Source: a bacterium (GTDB lineage: Bacteria > Eremiobacterota > Eremiobacteria > Baltobacterales > Baltobacteraceae). From it: 7,241 nucleotides of DNA. The notes beneath the pieces were generated by a model. It was not told the DNA's origin. It ran no database searches and saw only the letters and a program-made list of their open reading frames with translations. Position 1 is the stretch's first letter; every line of letters begins with the position of its first letter. Positions 6,470-7,241 of this stretch are shown one piece after another. The DNA lies in NCBI GenBank assembly GCA_021784715.1, contig JAJYHP010000070.1:1-7241 (forward strand), given 5' to 3'. The translations under genes were made by a program, and so were the position numbers.

Positions 6470-7072
6470 ATGCCCAAACTTACCCGCATCTATACGCGCA
6501 CCGGCGATGACGGTAGCACCGGTCTCGTCGGTGGCCAGCGCATCGCCAAGAATAGCCTGCGCATCGAGACCTATGGAACGGTCGACGAACTATCGAGCGC
6601 GATCGGGCTTGCCCGCACCGCGCTCCGGCCGCTCCTGGCGACACACGAACGCGCGAAGCGCCTCGATGCATGGCTGAATTGGGTGCAGGACGCCCTCTTC
6701 AATCTGGGGAGCGATCTCGCCACGTTACCGAGCAATCGCTGGGAGGGTATGCCGCTCACCTCTGCGGAGGATGTGCTCGCACTCGAACGAGCGATCGACG
6801 AAGCGCAGCGCGACCTCGAGCCGCTCGCGAATTTTATCCACCCCGGCGGGGCCCCAACCGGTGCGTTTCTCCACCTGGCGCGCACGATCTGTCGGCGTGC
6901 AGAGCGCTTGCTCGTCACCTTACGCGGGGAAGAGGAGGGTCTTTCGATCGAAACCCTGCACTTTCTCAATCGCCTCTCCGATGCGCTCTTCGTCTGGTCG
7001 CGCTGGATCAACGCCGAGTTACGCGAGCCCGAATACCTCTGGAACCCGAAAGGCACCCCGCCGCCGCTCTAA
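6470..7072 (+). CDS. pduO: ATP:cob(I)alamin adenosyltransferase, PduO type
   Basis: A 200-residue cytoplasmic enzyme that transfers the 5'-deoxyadenosyl group of ATP to cob(I)alamin, making adenosylcobalamin for mutases, dehydratases and similar enzymes. Family marks are complete: the N-terminal ATP loop TRTGDDGSTGL (9-19), VDELSSAIGLAR (38-49), the ATP-binding RRAERL (142-147), NRLSD (167-171), and the C-terminal LWNP (190-193). Length fits the family, which forms trimers. I chose ATG at 6470 because GGGAG lies 6 nt upstream and the family motif starts nine residues in. The frame is open 756 bp further upstream, but that part is antisense to proS and shows no family similarity. No other cobalamin gene is visible in the window, so it may serve scavenged or separately made corrinoid. 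Confidence 0.95.
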   Translation: MPKLTRIYTRTGDDGSTGLVGGQRIAKNSLRIETYGTVDELSSAIGLARTALRPLLATHERAKRLDAWLNWVQDALFNLGSDLATLPSNRWEGMPLTSAEDVLALERAIDEAQRDLEPLANFIHPGGAPTGAFLHLARTICRRAERLLVTLRGEEEGLSIETLHFLNRLSDALFVWSRWINAELREPEYLWNPKGTPPPL

Positions 7073-7109
7073 CTATCGCCGAGGGCAGAGCCTTCGAAAT
7101 CCGCCGCCG

Positions 7110-7141
7110 GTAGGGGAACGCCTCCTACGCTAGGGGGACGC
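7110..7141 (+). repeat. Imperfect direct repeat forming two alternative hairpins
   Basis: TAGGGGAACGC (7111-7121) and TAGGGGGACGC (7131-7141) differ at one base and are 20 bp apart. Between them lies CCTCCTA. It can pair backwards (7110-7116 with 7122-7128, loop AACGC) or forwards (7121-7127 with 7131-7137, loop CGC). Each stem has 7 bp with one G-T wobble, and the two share bases, so they exclude each other. The region lies between the pduO stop and the next start. No T-run follows, so it is not a plain terminator. Confidence 0.45.
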
Positions 7142-7170
7142 TGCGACCGGGCCTGCGAAGAGCGCGGCCG

Positions 7171-7241
7171 ATGGCATTTTTTGAACGGCTGTTCGCTACA
7201 ACGAACGTCGAGCGGCTGCGCGCGCTCGCACAACGAAAAAT
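7171..7241 (+). CDS. N-terminal start of an unidentified gene (partial)
   Basis: An ATG at 7171 opens a frame that stays open to the window edge, giving 23 codons. It begins MAFFERLFATTN and continues with VERLRALAQRK, a short amphipathic and basic helix-like stretch with no membrane or signal character. GAAGAG (7157-7162) lies 8 nt upstream as a moderate ribosome binding site. Openings of the form M-x-F-F/L-x-x-L-F followed by VExL are common in bacterial and archaeal HEAT-repeat proteins, but this is only a resemblance. It lies 98 bp after pduO on the same strand and may be co-transcribed. Confidence 0.55.
   Translation, partial: MAFFERLFATTNVERLRALAQRK

Noticed and set aside
7073..7170. 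Intrinsic terminator after pduO
   Set aside because: The hairpins at 7110-7137 are not followed by a T-run on the plus strand.

Overview
The window is GC-rich bacterial chromosome, tightly packed, with GTG and TTG starts and gene overlaps at most junctions. Nothing in it indicates a phage, plasmid, insertion sequence, CRISPR array or RNA gene. A lipoprotein with a lipobox, an Amj-type lipid II flippase, a type 3 prolyl-tRNA synthetase and a PduO-type corrinoid adenosyltransferase all point to a bacterium. The lineage is not decided by what I can see; a high-GC, little-studied phylum such as Eremiobacterota is only a guess.

Layout. (1) Bases 1-1632, plus strand: the last 12 codons of a protein ending like a GtrA-family membrane protein, then a 531-residue GT-C type membrane glycosyltransferase whose GTG start overlaps the previous stop (GTGA). 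The pair probably makes and uses a polyprenyl-phosphate-linked sugar at the cell envelope. (2) Bases 1618-6403, minus strand: five genes read right to left, proS, a small exported protein of unknown function, an M16 zinc peptidase, an Amj-family lipid II flippase, and a TPR lipoprotein. Every junction overlaps (26, 8, 8 and 23 bp), so this is very probably one translationally coupled operon. Its last gene runs 15 bp into the end of the convergent glycosyltransferase gene. (3) Bases 6404-6469: a 66-bp divergent spacer holding an almost centred dyad, with 11-nt arms placed just before both start codons. (4) Bases 6470-7072, plus strand: a PduO-type ATP:cob(I)alamin adenosyltransferase. (5) Bases 7073-7241: a 98-bp spacer with an imperfect 11-nt repeat that can form two mutually exclusive hairpins, then the first 23 codons of an unidentified gene that leaves the window.

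Taken together, most genes concern the envelope: a sugar transferase pair, a lipid II flippase, a lipoprotein, an exported protein and a processing peptidase. They sit behind a translation enzyme gene that probably sets basal expression. I see no clear defence, toxin or mobile system. The points most worth a second look are the Amj-containing operon with its orphan exported protein, the symmetric divergent spacer, and the switch-like repeat before the last gene.
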